Origin: Dryas octopetala
Lineage: Eukaryota; Streptophyta; Magnoliopsida; Rosales; Rosaceae
Direction: 5' to 3'
Assembly (NCBI GenBank): GCA_963921425.1
Contig: OY992833.1
Location: 12,441,738 to 12,505,737 of the forward strand
Length of the DNA stretch: 64,000 nucleotides
A program made the translations under genes and the position numbers. The notes below the pieces were generated by a model. That model saw only the letters and a program-made list of their open reading frames with translations, was not told the origin of the DNA and did no database searches. Position 1 is the first letter of the stretch; every line of letters starts with the position of its first letter. Shown here piece by piece: positions 24,765-36,544 of the stretch.

Positions 24765-25765
24765 CCCTTCCCTTCCCCTCCCCTTTTTTGAATTGGTATA
24801 TATATTGAATTCCCAACAATTTTACCATTACAAATAATTGTCTTTGTAGCCATCTTATTATGTCTAAGCAACTTCAGATGCAGTTCTTGTTCATCTCTCT
24901 TGATACCTTTTATCGACAGGGTCTTCATCAATATAGGATCAACTAAAAGAATGATCTTCTTTTGCATAAGTTGTTACTTTATCGTGTCTTATAGCTTCCA
25001 TTTGTAATGATTAATTATAATTCTAGATCCAATATGAAATTAATTACTTATGATCAATATTATACATCTTCTGTTCTGGTTCTTGTTGTTTTTTTTTTTT
25101 TTTGGAAGAGAAACAAATCTTGTATTTTGGTTGATTGTGTTTTGGTCTCATAATAGGTATGTTTTATTTTGGAAGTGGTATTGTACCTAGACCGTGTTAT
25201 GCACAATTGTATGCTAAAAGCAGTTGATGTTTTGGTTGAACATTCAGGGTTTTCTTATATCAAACTGGGAAGGTATTGATAGGATTACCTCGCCACCACA
25301 TTCGAGGGGGGGCTGGTGCTGGTGCTGCGTGCTCTCAAACAAGGGGAGGGGTTGGGTCGCGGAGGGGGGTGGGTTGGGTTGGGCTTGGGCTTGGGTGAGG
25401 GTGATGGGGAAGGGGTGGGGGGCAGGGAGGGGCTGGTACTGGGTTGGGAAGAAGAGATAAAGATGGTGGTTTGGGGTGGGGGGTAGGGGGGGTGCTCGGT
25501 GGGGGAGGGAATGGAGGAAGAAGATGAAGTTTTTTTTTTATTCAAAAAAGTTTTAAATTTTAAATTTTTTATATGTGGTGAAAAGACAAAAATGTTTTTG
25601 CCATGTCAACAGATAACGCCTTTATGGACAGAAAAACTAACCGAAGTACTATTTTGACACAAAATGAAAGTTGAGGTACTTTTTTGCAAGTTTTCAAAGT
25701 TGAGAAACTAATTTGTCACAATATGTAAAGTTGAGGTACTAAATTGTAATTTGCTCAAAATTTTA

Positions 25766-26890
25766 ATAAACCTGAAATGATTAAATCTTAATGCTACGGA
25801 CGAAAAAAAAAATTCTGAAAGGCTTTTTTAATATGTTAACATTCTTTTATTTTTGCTAAGAACTTTAGTATACTTTAAATATTGGATTGGGAAATTATTT
25901 TTTGTATAATTAACAAGCCTCAAATTTTGAGTGGTACTAGAATTTTTAACAATTTTATTTGAGTGACGCTTTTGACCCCATTCCTAGTTTCCCACCCTCT
26001 CCATTTCTCCACCTCTTATAAAATTTTGAAATGAGAAATTCTTTTTGTACCCAAAAAATCTTTTCGTTAAACCATTTTTAAACATAAATAGACAATTATA
26101 CCTGAATATGAATCAAATCATGTTTAAGAAAATTCAATTTACTCTATACGTAGAAAATGGCTACCAATTGAACAACACAACGATATTCAGCTTGTGACTA
26201 TCGAATGACTTACAGAGATTCAGTGCCCTCAGTTTGAATGGACCTATTCATCAAAAGATTATGACTAATTTGGTGGAGGGGTTAATTTCGAATTATGGTA
26301 CATTTGGTGACTGGCTATGATCATATTCAGTGAACCAGTGCTGAATTAATCACCTCCTAACAAGCTTAAACCCTAAACCCGATGAGCTAACAAAATACAC
26401 CATTATTTATGTCACAATTAATCCATTAAAAACATCAATATTAACCATAAATAACAACAAACAAGTTTTAAAACATATAATTAGTAAAGCATTTTCCTAA
26501 GTTTTATTTGAGACCAACTTTAATTTAGGGTCCAAAGTGCAATACTAGCAATAATTTAGAGACTGTTGATACAGTTAAACTTTATAAGAACACTTGCCAT
26601 TTGGTGAGATATCAAAAAATGTATATAACCACGCAACTTCCAAAACTTTCCGACATGCATAAGAATTTTTTCTAGGTTTCTCTACTAGTATATAGATTAT
26701 TCATATTTGATTCACAAATCTCATACTTGATTTGAGATGAAGTAATATATATTTCATTAATTGATCTATAACTGTCAAATTACATACTTTCTAATCTGGT
26801 CAAGTCAATCTATACAAATTAATATACTAAATCTGTGTCTTTCACATCTGGAACCCATCAGATAGAAGACAAATGAAACAAAAGTTGAAT
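25766..26890. other. AT-rich non-coding interval
   Basis: No gene, repeat structure or RNA gene is recognised here. Confidence 0.4.
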
Positions 26891-27425
26891 ATCTGGTAAA
26901 GGCTTATTTGCACATTTGGCACTTGACTTTAAGATTTTGTCTCATTTTACCCCCTGACATTTTTTTGTCTCACATAACCTCTTGAACTTTAAGTCCGTGT
27001 CCCACATTGCCTTATTTCGTCAACTCCATCCTGATCTTCGTCCAACATGCTGAGGTGGCGTGGGTAATACCGTATTTTCAGCCACATTAGTGCCACATGA
27101 GGGTCTACTCAGTCATTGTGGGCCCCAAAGTGCCACGTTGGCGTCCAGTTGGCCATGGTTGAGCGAGCACTCATTAGAAGATGAAAAGTTGGGACTTTTT
27201 TTGTTAAACTAAAGGCTGAAATGATATGATGAAGGTAATTGGGATTTTTCAGAGTAAAGTGACTTTGGTTGTCCGGTAGAGAGAGTAAAGTCGAGAGTGA
27301 GTGCTGAGCTCCCATCTGCTCAATCAACCAAAGAACCCATCACCTTAGAGATTCGTTAAAAGCAGAGAATCGAATATGAGAATGACGATTCTCAGAGAAC
27401 GTGGTGCACCTGAACCAGAGGAAAG
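26890..27425 (+). mobile_element. 5' end of a second Mutator-like element with a short first exon
   Basis: It begins with 'cacatttggcacttgactt' and 'cattttaccccctgac' phrases like the TIR of the 46.2 kb element, then a GTGGCGTGGG segment. A leader and ATG at 27376 follow, opening MRMTILRERGAPEPEES before a GTAAGT donor. The layout parallels 14320-14765. No downstream transposase was seen. Confidence 0.4.
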
Positions 27426-27862
27426 TAAGTGGACCCAAATCGATATAGGGTTTTTTTTTTATGTTGATGTTTTGGCTTTTTCTGTGATGTGTGGGTGTGA
27501 TTTGAAAAAAGATATGGTTTTTTATGATTTTTCTGTGTTGTGTGGGTGTGATTCGAAAAAAGGTTAGGGTTTTTAAATTTTGTGCCTTTATGTTGTCAGT
27601 TTGGGTGTGATTCAATAAATTCATAAGAAAATCTTTTTATAATTCATATTAAGGTCCTTTTACTAATTGTCACGTCAAAAAAAGACAAGAATGGCCAAAA
27701 ATGGGGTGGGATTTGATCTCATAAATTCTTCCCCCCCCCCAAAAAAAAGTGTGTGTATACTTAGTGTGGTAAACCCAAAAGGGTAGTTAACTTCGTATTA
27801 AAATGTTAACTAGTTACTAGTTAGCTTAATTTATAGCATTTAAATATATATATATATATATA

Positions 27863-28045
27863 TGGGGCAGATCCGTGATACTATATTTTTTACATAAGTT
27901 TTTAATGGGGCTCATTCCATACAGGATTTCAATGATCCGAATAGTCTATTTGTTTTGTTTTCATTAAAAGATCATTCTTGCAAAAAATTAAATAAATCGG
28001 AAATCATTTACCTACAAAGATTAAATGGTCAAAGATCATCCATTA
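27863..28045. mobile_element. Half copy of the 17.9 kb foldback MITE
   Basis: It shares GATCCGTGATACTATATTTTT, the 'ggggctcattccatacagg' block and AAAAGATCATTCTTGCAAAA with the left arm of the 17927-18303 element. It stops after 'gattaaatggtcaa', and the second arm is missing. Confidence 0.6.
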
Positions 28046-28079
28046 ATAAGACTTGAAGGGTTATAGACAAAGATATACC

Positions 28080-28265
28080 TCCTTTAAATCATTGTAGTAG
28101 CCCATAATCGGGCTCTCCAGTAGTATCACCTTCTTCTTCATCTTGACCTTGATATGCCTCACCAAAGACATTCCCCATTCTCTCAGCAGATCTATGAAAG
28201 TAACTAGGGTGAGAAGATGACGGGCAAATCTGGGCACATGATACCAACTCTTAGTCTTTAGGTCA
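28080..28265 (-). pseudogene. Module B: diverged first-exon copy
   Basis: Minus-strand ATG at about 28178 opens MGNVFGEAYQGQDEEEGD, matching module A in position and acidity, and a GAG/GTATAT donor lies at about 28086. An in-frame TGA falls before the donor, and the TATA region is altered ('tgaaaatgacctaaagac' remains). Probably non-functional. Confidence 0.4.
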
Positions 28266-28309
28266 TTTTCATCAAAGGTTCAGTGGAGGCCGGATTCTAG
28301 AAATTGCAT

Positions 28310-28430
28310 GAGTGAACCTACGTGCATGGCTGTGTATGCAAGATGTGACTATGTGCTTGGCCATGTACGCATGATGTGATGCTTGATGTGTATGTGGGAC
28401 GTGACTACATGCATGGTGGTATACGTATTA
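28310..28430. repeat. Tandem repeat of a 30-35 bp unit upstream of module B
   Basis: Three to four degenerate units built from GTGCATGGCCATGTATGC and ATGTGACTA run one after another. A single related unit lies at 23083-23110, upstream of module A. Confidence 0.6.
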
Positions 28431-28954
28431 ATAAAATTGAATTTATTTATTTCGGTTTAATACATCTCAAAAGCTAATTTATTATGGAAAAGGATGCTCG
28501 TGAAATGTCATGTATATTTTGAGCTTTAAAGTTCAATAAAATTTGCAATGAATAATGTAAAAAGTTAGTTTAAGTTAATTAATTTTGCAATGATTTATAT
28601 TCTTTGCATAACAGGCTCCTTGTTTGATTTTTATCTTTTATTTATGTGATTGAGTCGTTATCCTTTTATGTATAAGTGTATAACCAATTGACCTTTCTAA
28701 ATATGAATTTTTTTTTCTTCTAAAAAAAAAACCTAAAGTTTTTAATAAATATATTGTTTGTCCTAAAAAAGAGGTAGTGGGGTAAGTGGGTTGCTAAAAA
28801 TAAGGGTGTGTTTTTCTATTTCATTTTATTTTTCAATTCTAATTATTCTATTTTACTATTTTACCCTCAAAATATTAAATTATTTTATTTTAATCTTTTA
28901 ATTAACAAAAGGCAATGTTGAGTTTTCGAACGTTTAACCTTACTCCCCCTTCTC

Positions 28955-29245
28955 CCTTTATATATACTAGCCTTTTGGCACGTGCGTTCTGCATATGGTA
29001 TTTTTATTGTGTTTTTGTTTTTTATTTCTCATTATTTTATAACTTCTGACCTAGTGTGGTGTCTTTTTTATGTTTTAAATTTTATTTTAATAGTTGTATT
29101 TTACATATGTACCCCCATTTATTTTGTTGTTTTAATGTGATTGTTTGTTGAATGAATGGTATTTTAGGCAATTCAATTTTCGGTGAAGCCTGTAACACCA
29201 AACTTTTCTTCTGGCTTTATAATAGTAAAGATAGATAGATTATAT
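28955..29245. mobile_element. Possible Helitron-related fragment
   Basis: It starts TATATACTAGCCTTTTGGCA with ACGTGCG and ends near TTTATAATAGTAAAGATAGA. In my memory these phrases occur at the ends of plant Helitron-type elements. No hairpin with a CTRR end was confirmed. Confidence 0.25.
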
Positions 29246-30150
29246 GCCTACAGAGAAGTAGATGAACAATGATCAAAACTGAGAAAGTATCTAAACTCCA
29301 AAAGGATGGCCAACAAACTACTTGCGGAGAAAGGGTTGTTTAAATGATTTAATAACCTTTATCACTTCATATGAACTATCACTTTACATGGAAAGACACT
29401 TTGTATCATATTTCAATACATGAATTAGCAATCTTCACTGATGTTATCTATATCAAATTACAAACTACGTATCTGTCCAGAAGACTGAGACAAAAGTTGC
29501 ATATATGCCTGGTAAATAGCTAATCCGGCCATTTAAACACTGACAGTAGACGCAGATGGAAATTCTCATATCCTCGCTCTATCTAAAATCGAGGAAACCT
29601 TGTTGTTGATCAACCATCAAAATACTCGTCACATGACATTGGTACTACTGCTTTTCAGTTTTCATCACCATCTGATACTTAATCTTCTTCATCTGCCTTT
29701 GACAGTCCATTATAGTCCTCCCATCTTGGTCCAAAATAATATTGAGAGCCGGTCTATGATATGTGCCTCCAGCATGTGATTCAAACCCAGCGAGCTAGAG
29801 TAAACATCTTAACTAGAACAACAATCACATTTGATTCCTTCACGATCGAGTTTCTTGACCCCTAGTAACCGGACCACAACCAAATTTCCTTGGACGATTG
29901 TACACCTTAGCGTCTAGCAACACAGTGATATATATGGTCTATCAACTAAGAAAGCACCATCCTAGAACCAACTGTTTTAAAATAGAAAATTAAATGTTGC
30001 CCTAGCCAAAAAATAAATAAATGTTGAAAGAAATTTAAAATAAAATATATCAAATAGCTATATTGATTATCAAGAACTGGCCTACTGATTTTCTAGATCT
30101 GGATCCAAACAAGATATAGACGAATTAAGATAATCTAAAACCATATCGAA
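29246..30150. other. Non-coding interval
   Basis: No gene is recognised. The last 110 bp share 'gatttcaagatctggatccaaa'-type sequence with 22010-22085, so the module A/C duplication extends beyond the first exon. Confidence 0.4.
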
Positions 30151-30164
30151 GAAAATCCCTATAA

Positions 30165-30365
30165 ATTTGTCAAATCATTGCACCGATTTTTGTAGGTTAA
30201 GCTCTCCAGTACTAGACCATCTCCATCTTCATCTTCAACTTGGCATTCACAGGCCTCACAAATCTTCACCATTTTCTCAATGTAAAGCCAAAAGCCAATA
30301 ACAAGTTTGTGCACATTGAAAATAATCAGTCTTTAGGTTATTTTTATAGGTAAAATGGAGGATTC
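30165..30365 (-). CDS. Module C: predicted promoter and first exon of the same family
   Basis: A minus-strand CCTATAAAAATAACC TATA region near 30345 is followed by ATG at about 30273, opening MVKICEACECQVEDEDGD. The upstream 100 bp ('aaaatggaggattccaaaa', 'gggcttcaacccttgtctgg') is close to module A, so promoter and exon were duplicated together. The donor seen in A is not intact here, and the frame ends at a TAG about 37 codons in. The family is unrecognised. Confidence 0.35.
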
Positions 30366-30883
30366 CAAAAGGGCGGTTTTGGGAAAACCATGGGCTTCAA
30401 CCCTTGTCTGGAACTTAGTTTTAGGATTTGATATGTTTGGTTTGTTTCTATTTTTGGTCAAAATGATAAGTTTTGGTAAGTGCGCTCCATCCAGATCTTT
30501 TCCATAGGCACTTGGCTGTTGGCTCCATCCTTATCTCTATAATTAAAAATACAATAATGCTAGTTGTCCCACATTTTTTTTCCCACATTTGTATCCCACC
30601 TGATGTGTCATTACTTTACTGGAAGAGTATTTCCTTTTTCTTTTTTAGGTTTTATTTTTTAATTTGTAGTGTCCACTGTATGAATGCCATGTAAGATGGT
30701 ATGAAATTGTGGTATAAAAATGTGGTAAGTGTAGTATTACTGTTAAAAATATAATCAAATGCGCTAAAATCTTCAAATGTTCAAAATTTGGATAGTTTTC
30801 CAAATCTCTGTGTTTTCTTTGACTGAATTGTTATCTCATGCCAACTTAAGTGTCTCTATTTCATTATTGTTTCTTCTTTATAG

Positions 30884-30919
<36 letters not shown>
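30884..30919. repeat. Long A homopolymer
   Basis: An uninterrupted run of about 36 A. Confidence 0.9.
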
Positions 30920-30920
<1 letters not shown>

Positions 30921-31079
30921 ATAAAAGATTGTTTCATCTTTACTGAATTTTTTTTTAATTGCATATGTTTGGCAACTGTGTTGAATTTTTTTTTTGTTAC
31001 CAGTACTCTTGGTTGCCAGGCAAACCCAAGGTGCTTGATATGAAAAATACATATATGAAATAGGGAATTCAGACATCAA

Positions 31080-32284
31080 AAAACTAAATATATATAAAAA
31101 AGCACAATTGTTGTATTCTCTAATACAATTTGTAATTTCAAACGAAAAGGGTCTGAAACTAGTCTAAACACTATTGTCCACAAGAGTAATGGCAGTCTCC
31201 TTAATGATTGATATGTCTTTACTACTTTTTTTTTTTAAATTTGGGAGGAGGGGGTATCCAACTAGGGTGTAGGGGCAAATTCTACCCCGTCAAATGTAAT
31301 GCGTCAAATAAAAGATCTAATTTATAACCAACGATTGTGCATAGGAAAGGAACGGAAAACCTATCTAGATCTTTTCTTTCCTAGATCGACTAGGACTTTG
31401 AACAACCAAAATGTAGATAAAAGAGTAACATGAATTTTAAAAAAAGCTTAATGGGAAATAACACTAAACTAAATTCAAAGAAGCAAGAGGTGTTCTTTAA
31501 AAAAAAAAAAAAAACCCAAAATACAAAATACAAAAAAATTTCATAAGCAGGAGGAAATACAATTAAAAGGGGCTTGAAAAGCTAGACAAATGAAAATAAA
31601 GAAAGCTCTGAGAAATAAAAGCCATTGGGCTGAATTGGGAGTAAAAACCTTGCTGAGAGATTCACATTGTTGTGAGTTTTGGGGTTGTGTGTGTTGGAGA
31701 GAGTCCTTTGAAATTGCCTTGTGAGCTTCCTTTTATAATGGTCAAACTGGTTTGTCCCCAAGTTTTGTAGCCCCGTGTGTGGCTTAGAACTTGTTTTTGG
31801 AGTAGGTAGACAGCTGTAGATGAGCTTCTTGAGTGGTAGCCAGACAGTTGTAGATGAGCTGGGATAAGCTGTGAATGAGTTGGGAACAGCTTAGTCATTT
31901 TTGGGCTAGCTTGCAAGATGTCCAGCCGAAAGACATCAAACATGCTCAGCCGAGAGGCTTTGGATGTGGTTGGTCGAGCATATGTTACTTCAATAGTCCA
32001 GTTAAAATGATGATGCATAGTCCCACCAAGAGAAGACTTCAAGGCGCAATCTTCCAATATATTTCGATCATGCCCTCTACAACACTTCTTGGAAATATAT
32101 ATATATATATATATAAGCCCATATGCCATCCTTAGAATCATGAATGGATTTTTGCTCAAATATCATCCATGAACATGCTGCCGAGAATATGTAGGTGGAG
32201 CATTGATGTTGATATATCCTTCTCCTAAACCATGCAATAACCTCTTTCACTCATCAAAACAAAGATTTTAAATACGGTCCAAAC

Positions 32285-32325
<41 letters not shown>

Positions 32326-33180
32326 GAAGGTGGGAATTCCTCTTAATTAAATGCGAAGCCATGTAGGCAAATGAATATATAATTTTCTTTAATTGTTAAT
32401 ATTGTGAAGGAAACATTAATTACACATTGTTGTCTTTTTTTTTTTTTTTTACTATAACCTCCTAGTGTCTTAAGTTATTTCCAAGTGGGTAATTAAAATT
32501 GTTTATACTTCAATTAGTCAAGAGAGAAAGAATAGAGAGAACCAAAAAGAGAAAGGATGGGATCACCGATGGTGGAGCCGAGAACACAGTAGGTTGGTTG
32601 GAGGAAGCTATGGTGGTGGAATGGGGTTCCGGTGGGTAATATTTAACTCAAGTGCAACCCACACACTTTCCAATTTATCATTTAGGTTTAATTTTCAATT
32701 TTCTGCTTTAAATAATAATTTTAAAAAAGCAACCCAAAAGGCAAACTTATAAACCCAAAAGGCCCAAAGCCTAATAAAACAACGTACACGAAAAGTATAG
32801 CCCAACAAGACACAACTCACAACAAAGACTCTAATTAAACACAAAGGTGACTCGTAAATAAACCAAATGTTCAGGATGAATCATATATGTAATTGCATTT
32901 TGTTTGTCTGATCGTCCAATTTTCTAAGCAAAAGATCAAGTGGTGCTTTAGCGACTTCCTCCCCGAAGAGGGCATCACCATTAATTATCTATAATGAAAA
33001 GAGAGATCATAAATATCCAAAATCACAGTATCACACACTTAATTAAGAAAAAAGAACTTTGCCATATAATTTGAGACCACAATGTTACTAATAATCAATC
33101 ATTTGAAGTATACAAATCTTTCCTGGTAAAAGTATATACAAAACATTAAATCTCATAGAGTGAAACATTCAATGATGCAT
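31080..33180. other. Non-coding interval with microsatellites
   Basis: Open frames of up to 165 codons near 31660-32160 show no family motif. TA repeats at 32096-32114 and about 17 CT units at 32289-32323. Confidence 0.35.
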
Positions 33181-33289
33181 ATATTCTGGTAAGTCATTGA
33201 TCCGATTTTTGAGTCCTAGTTGAAACCTCTATTGTTTGTGTAAGATCCATAGCACAACAAGAAAATCTAGAATGGAGACAAGGATTGTG

Positions 33290-33490
33290 TTTGTCTCAGA
33301 AGTGGTTCTTCTTCTGTCATGTGACAAGATGTACCCAAATGGCCATCGCTCCAACAGTGCCGCCGATGCTCGCTACAAGAAAGCAACGGGTAAAGATCGT
33401 ACCATCAAGTCCTGCCACTGCAAGTCTTCCTCTGGCAAGACCAGGTTGGCTGGAATGAAGAAAACCTTGGTTTCCTACAACCAAGCATAA
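33290..33490 (+). pseudogene. NAC transcription factor domain fragment
   Basis: The plus strand encodes WFFFC, then after a one-base frame change [20 protein letters not shown] and GMKKTLVSY, the C and D subdomains of the plant NAC DNA-binding domain in the right order and spacing. Expected residues such as the W of YWKATGKD are lost (KKATGKD), the usual FYxGRAP continuation is replaced by YNQA and a stop, and neither the N-terminal subdomains nor a C-terminal region was found nearby. It is a broken fragment of about 65 codons. A fainter echo of the YPNGH part appears at 45280-45297. Confidence 0.7.
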
Positions 33491-33688
33491 AATGCAAAAA
33501 CAGAAAATAAAGAAAATATTAAAAAAATTCAAAACCGTGAGAAGGTTGGTGAATGCCTATGCTATAGGGCTCTGTAAGCAAGAATACTAACGCAAATCAA
33601 GCAAAATAATGACTCATATTATCAGATACTGACCAAATCCAAATAACACAAATTGACAAAGAGACATGATAAAATACTTAATTAATAC

Positions 33689-33895
33689 CTCTGGTAAATC
33701 ATTGAACCGATTATTGAGAACCATAAGCTTTTTCATGATCAGCATTATCTTTGTCTTCATCTTCATGTTGGTTTTCTACCCTACACATCCCAATTGCCAT
33801 ATGCTTAATGGAACTTAAACTCCCAAACACACAGTAAGAGGCTAAGAGCTAGCTTTTGTTTGTGCACATACAAACTTAGGGGTTGGGTCAATTTA
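33689..33895 (-). pseudogene. Module D: fourth first-exon copy
   Basis: The minus-strand TATA-like TCTATAAATTGACC near 33890, ATG at 33800 opening MAIGMCRVENQHEDEDKD and a CCAGAG/GTATTA donor at 33689/33688 parallel module A. In the ATG frame a TAA precedes the donor, so a one-base shift has broken it. Confidence 0.4.
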
Positions 33896-33989
33896 TAGAC
33901 AGGGTGGATGGTTCTAAAAGGCCACAAGACTAGTTTTGAAGATAAAACAATGGGATGGAATTCTAGTGTGCGTGCAGGGTTTAAGTTTT

Positions 33990-35290
33990 CGGACTTGATC
34001 TTATCTAGTGTAGGTACGTTCTCTGTATCTATTGATATGGAAAGTGTGTGAGTTTCTTTATTTGCTGCTTTTTAGAAATTCCATGGACCAAGTTGAGAAT
34101 TTCTTTTTTGTTAACAAATGTGGTGAACGGTTGAAAATAGCTAAGGAAAAAATAAATGTTGAATAATAGAGATTTGGATTCTCTGCTTATTTTGTTGCGT
34201 GTAGGATTTAGGTTTTCGAAATTGATCTTATCTAGTCGAGCCTCTTTGTATCTATTAATATGGAAAGTGTGTGCATTTCTTTATTTGCTACATTTTGGTG
34301 TGCATTTCTTTATTTGTTGCATTTTGGAAAGTCTATGGACCAAGTTGGGAATTTCTTTTTTGTTAACAAATGTGGTGAATGGTGGAAAATATCTAAGGAA
34401 AAAAAATGTTGAAATATAGCGATTTGGATTAATTCTCTGGTTAATTATTTTGTTTTTTCTTGTTTTAATACGAACCATATATATATGTAATATAAATCAA
34501 AATGTTTATGTAATTTCATTTACACCCAAAAAGTTCTATAAATACATTTCATCATTTGCTCCTTACTCTTAGATAATAAATACACTGTTATGATTAAATT
34601 AAAGTCAAGTAAAATCAAGCAGAATATCTGAATTTATATTCTAAAAACTTGTAAAATATTTTTGTAATTGAAATTCTTTAATGCAATCTTTGTCCTCCCG
34701 TTTGAAAAAATCATTATGAATAAAAATTCTTTAAGAAGAACCACATTTGGCTCATTAGGTTAAATTGAAATAAAATATATATATATATATGTATATATGT
34801 AAGTAGAAATTCTTTCTGCATGACGTCCATTCTTTAACTAAACAACGAACGCGTATGTTTTATGGTTTTTCTTTCACCATTTGATCTTAAACTTATTAGG
34901 ATTTAATTATTTAGGGTATAAATCATAATCGAGACCTATTCCTTAGTTTTAACTCTCATAGATGCCGAAAACTCGAGAGTGAAAACCTAAAATATAAACT
35001 TGAACAATAATTTTATACCCTAAAATATAGAACCTTATACCCTAACATGTTGAACCCTGTAAAAAATTACCTAAAAATGATAAAATATCATAGAAATACT
35101 CATGTCCATTCTTTAGTTAAAAAACGAACGTCCTACAGAGAGAATTTGTGTATATGTAAGATCTATATCGCAACTTTCTATCCTCAATATTTAGGTGATT
35201 TGTTGGAGGATCGATCCATCCCAATGCATATCAATTAATTGCAATGGCGGCGCACTCTACAATTTGATATAGGCTAGACCTGATTCGGCC
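33990..35290. other. Non-coding interval
   Basis: A local duplication is visible: 'ttttcggacttgatcttatctagt' and 'agtttctttatttgctgc' near 33990-34150 recur at 34205-34400. A decayed hairpin at 34945-34995 resembles those at 10.45 and 44.9 kb. Confidence 0.4.
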
Positions 35291-35603
35291 TTCGCAACAT
35301 GTAAGGGTGGGCATCGGGTTGGACAAACCTGACCAACCCGAATTCAACCCGCACTTTAGACAATTTGGACAAGAAAATTTTGTAACATGGGTTGAGAAAT
35401 TTCTAACTAGACCAACCCGAATTATAATTTGGGCAAACATGGGTTGAGGAATTTTTAACCCGAAGAACTTTAATATTATATATATTTACATTTTTTTAAG
35501 AATATATTTTACATATTTAATAATATGAATTAAAGTTAATAAGCTATATACTTGGAAATGTGAGATTTCCCATTCCAAGAGTCTTAATTATAGTATTAAT
35601 GTA

Positions 35604-36544
35604 TGGATCAAGTTCATGAGCCACACCATTTTACATACCATTTCTACACCCTTTCGGCAGGGCGACGACACGTTGCCGACACGATGTTGCAGTCGATATT
35701 TGCTGCAGCCAATTGGAGTCAACACGGTGCCGGCACGATGATTGGAAATCAACATTTGCTGGAATTTCGTGTGCCAAAATCGTGCTGGCACCGTGTCGTC
35801 GCCATATCGAAAGAGTTTTTTTTTTTTTTGAGAATAAAGCAAATCATTGTATTAAAACAGCCAAAAAGGCAGAGAGAATACAAAATATGAGCCTAAAGGC
35901 TTACAAGAAAACAAAAACCCACAAAAGTGGAGCAGAAAAGCCCACAGAAATTCGAAGATCTCATAACATCGGCATCGAGCAGATACTATAGCCATCAAAC
36001 GGAGCCAGAGAGGCACCGTAGGAATTAGCGAACTAGTCGCGTTTGGGTTCACGATCCTACCAACATCTCTAAGTCGAGGCTGGCAATAGCGCAAAGTGTT
36101 GGATGTGGCAATAGTAACCGGTGGAAATATGACCGGTACCGGCGAAAATAGTGACTCCCTAACACCTTGTGATGAGCGCCAGAGAAAACCTGAAAGCATC
36201 AAAACACAAAACAAACCAAAACAAACAAAATCTGAAAAACTCTCACGAAGAGAGGTGGAAAAACTCTCACAAGGAGAGATGAAAACACTCTCACTTATTG
36301 GGATGAGAGTATCCCAAAGGACAAAAATAAAAACACAGAAAAAGGAAAAGAAAAACAAAAGAGAGAGGGGCGAGGGGAGGAGCAGTCTGTGAGAACACAA
36401 GGGCCGCCCCTCCCCCATGGAGAGGTTAAGGAGAGGAGAGAGTTTTTTCTTTTGGGATGACGGCTAGGGTTTTTCTTGCTTGGACCCCATACCGAAAGAG
36501 TTTAAAAATGCTATGTAAAATGATGTAGCTCATGAACCTGACCC
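35604..36544. mobile_element. Middle inverted-repeat element, 8-bp TSD
   Basis: Flanked by TTAATGTA (35596-35603 and 36545-36552). Arms of about 55 bp start TGGATCAAGTTCATGAG and end CTCATGAACCTGACCC. It contains the retroposon below. Confidence 0.75.
35819..36488 (-). mobile_element. Innermost non-LTR retroposon with poly(A) tail
   Basis: On the minus strand it ends ACAATGATTTGCTTTATTCTC plus about 14 A. It is flanked by a direct repeat of about 15 bp with one mismatch, ATATCGAAAGAGTTT (35804-35818) and ATACCGAAAGAGTTT (36489-36503), the signature of target-primed reverse transcription. A 188-codon minus-strand frame has no reverse transcriptase motif, so this is a SINE-like or heavily truncated LINE copy. 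Confidence 0.75.

Larger units (their letters stand above)
23249..25756. mobile_element. Mutator-like element, 2.5 kb, 9-bp TSD
   Basis: Flanked on both sides by AAAATTTTA (23240-23248 and 25757-25765). Ends read GAGTAAATTACATTTTAG and its inverse ...AAATTGTAATTTGCTC. The inverted arms are about 600 bp long, covering 'ctttgaaaacttgcaaaaa', 'ccgttagtttttctgtc' and a strongly C-rich (left) or G-rich (right) stretch. Long arms with a 9-bp duplication identify a Mutator-like element. No transposase is present, so it is non-autonomous. It contains the nested hAT element at 23871-24764. Confidence 0.9.

Noticed and set aside
25224-25545. Gly/Trp-rich and Pro/Ser-rich open frames
   Set aside because: Translation of the G-rich arm of the Mutator-like element.
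31662-32159. 165-codon minus-strand open frame
   Set aside because: No motif, crosses a TA microsatellite, and the antisense frame is equally open.
35852-36418. 188-codon minus-strand open frame
   Set aside because: It is inside a poly(A)-tailed retroposon, with no gag or reverse transcriptase motif; composition is Phe/Ser-rich, as expected from T-rich DNA.
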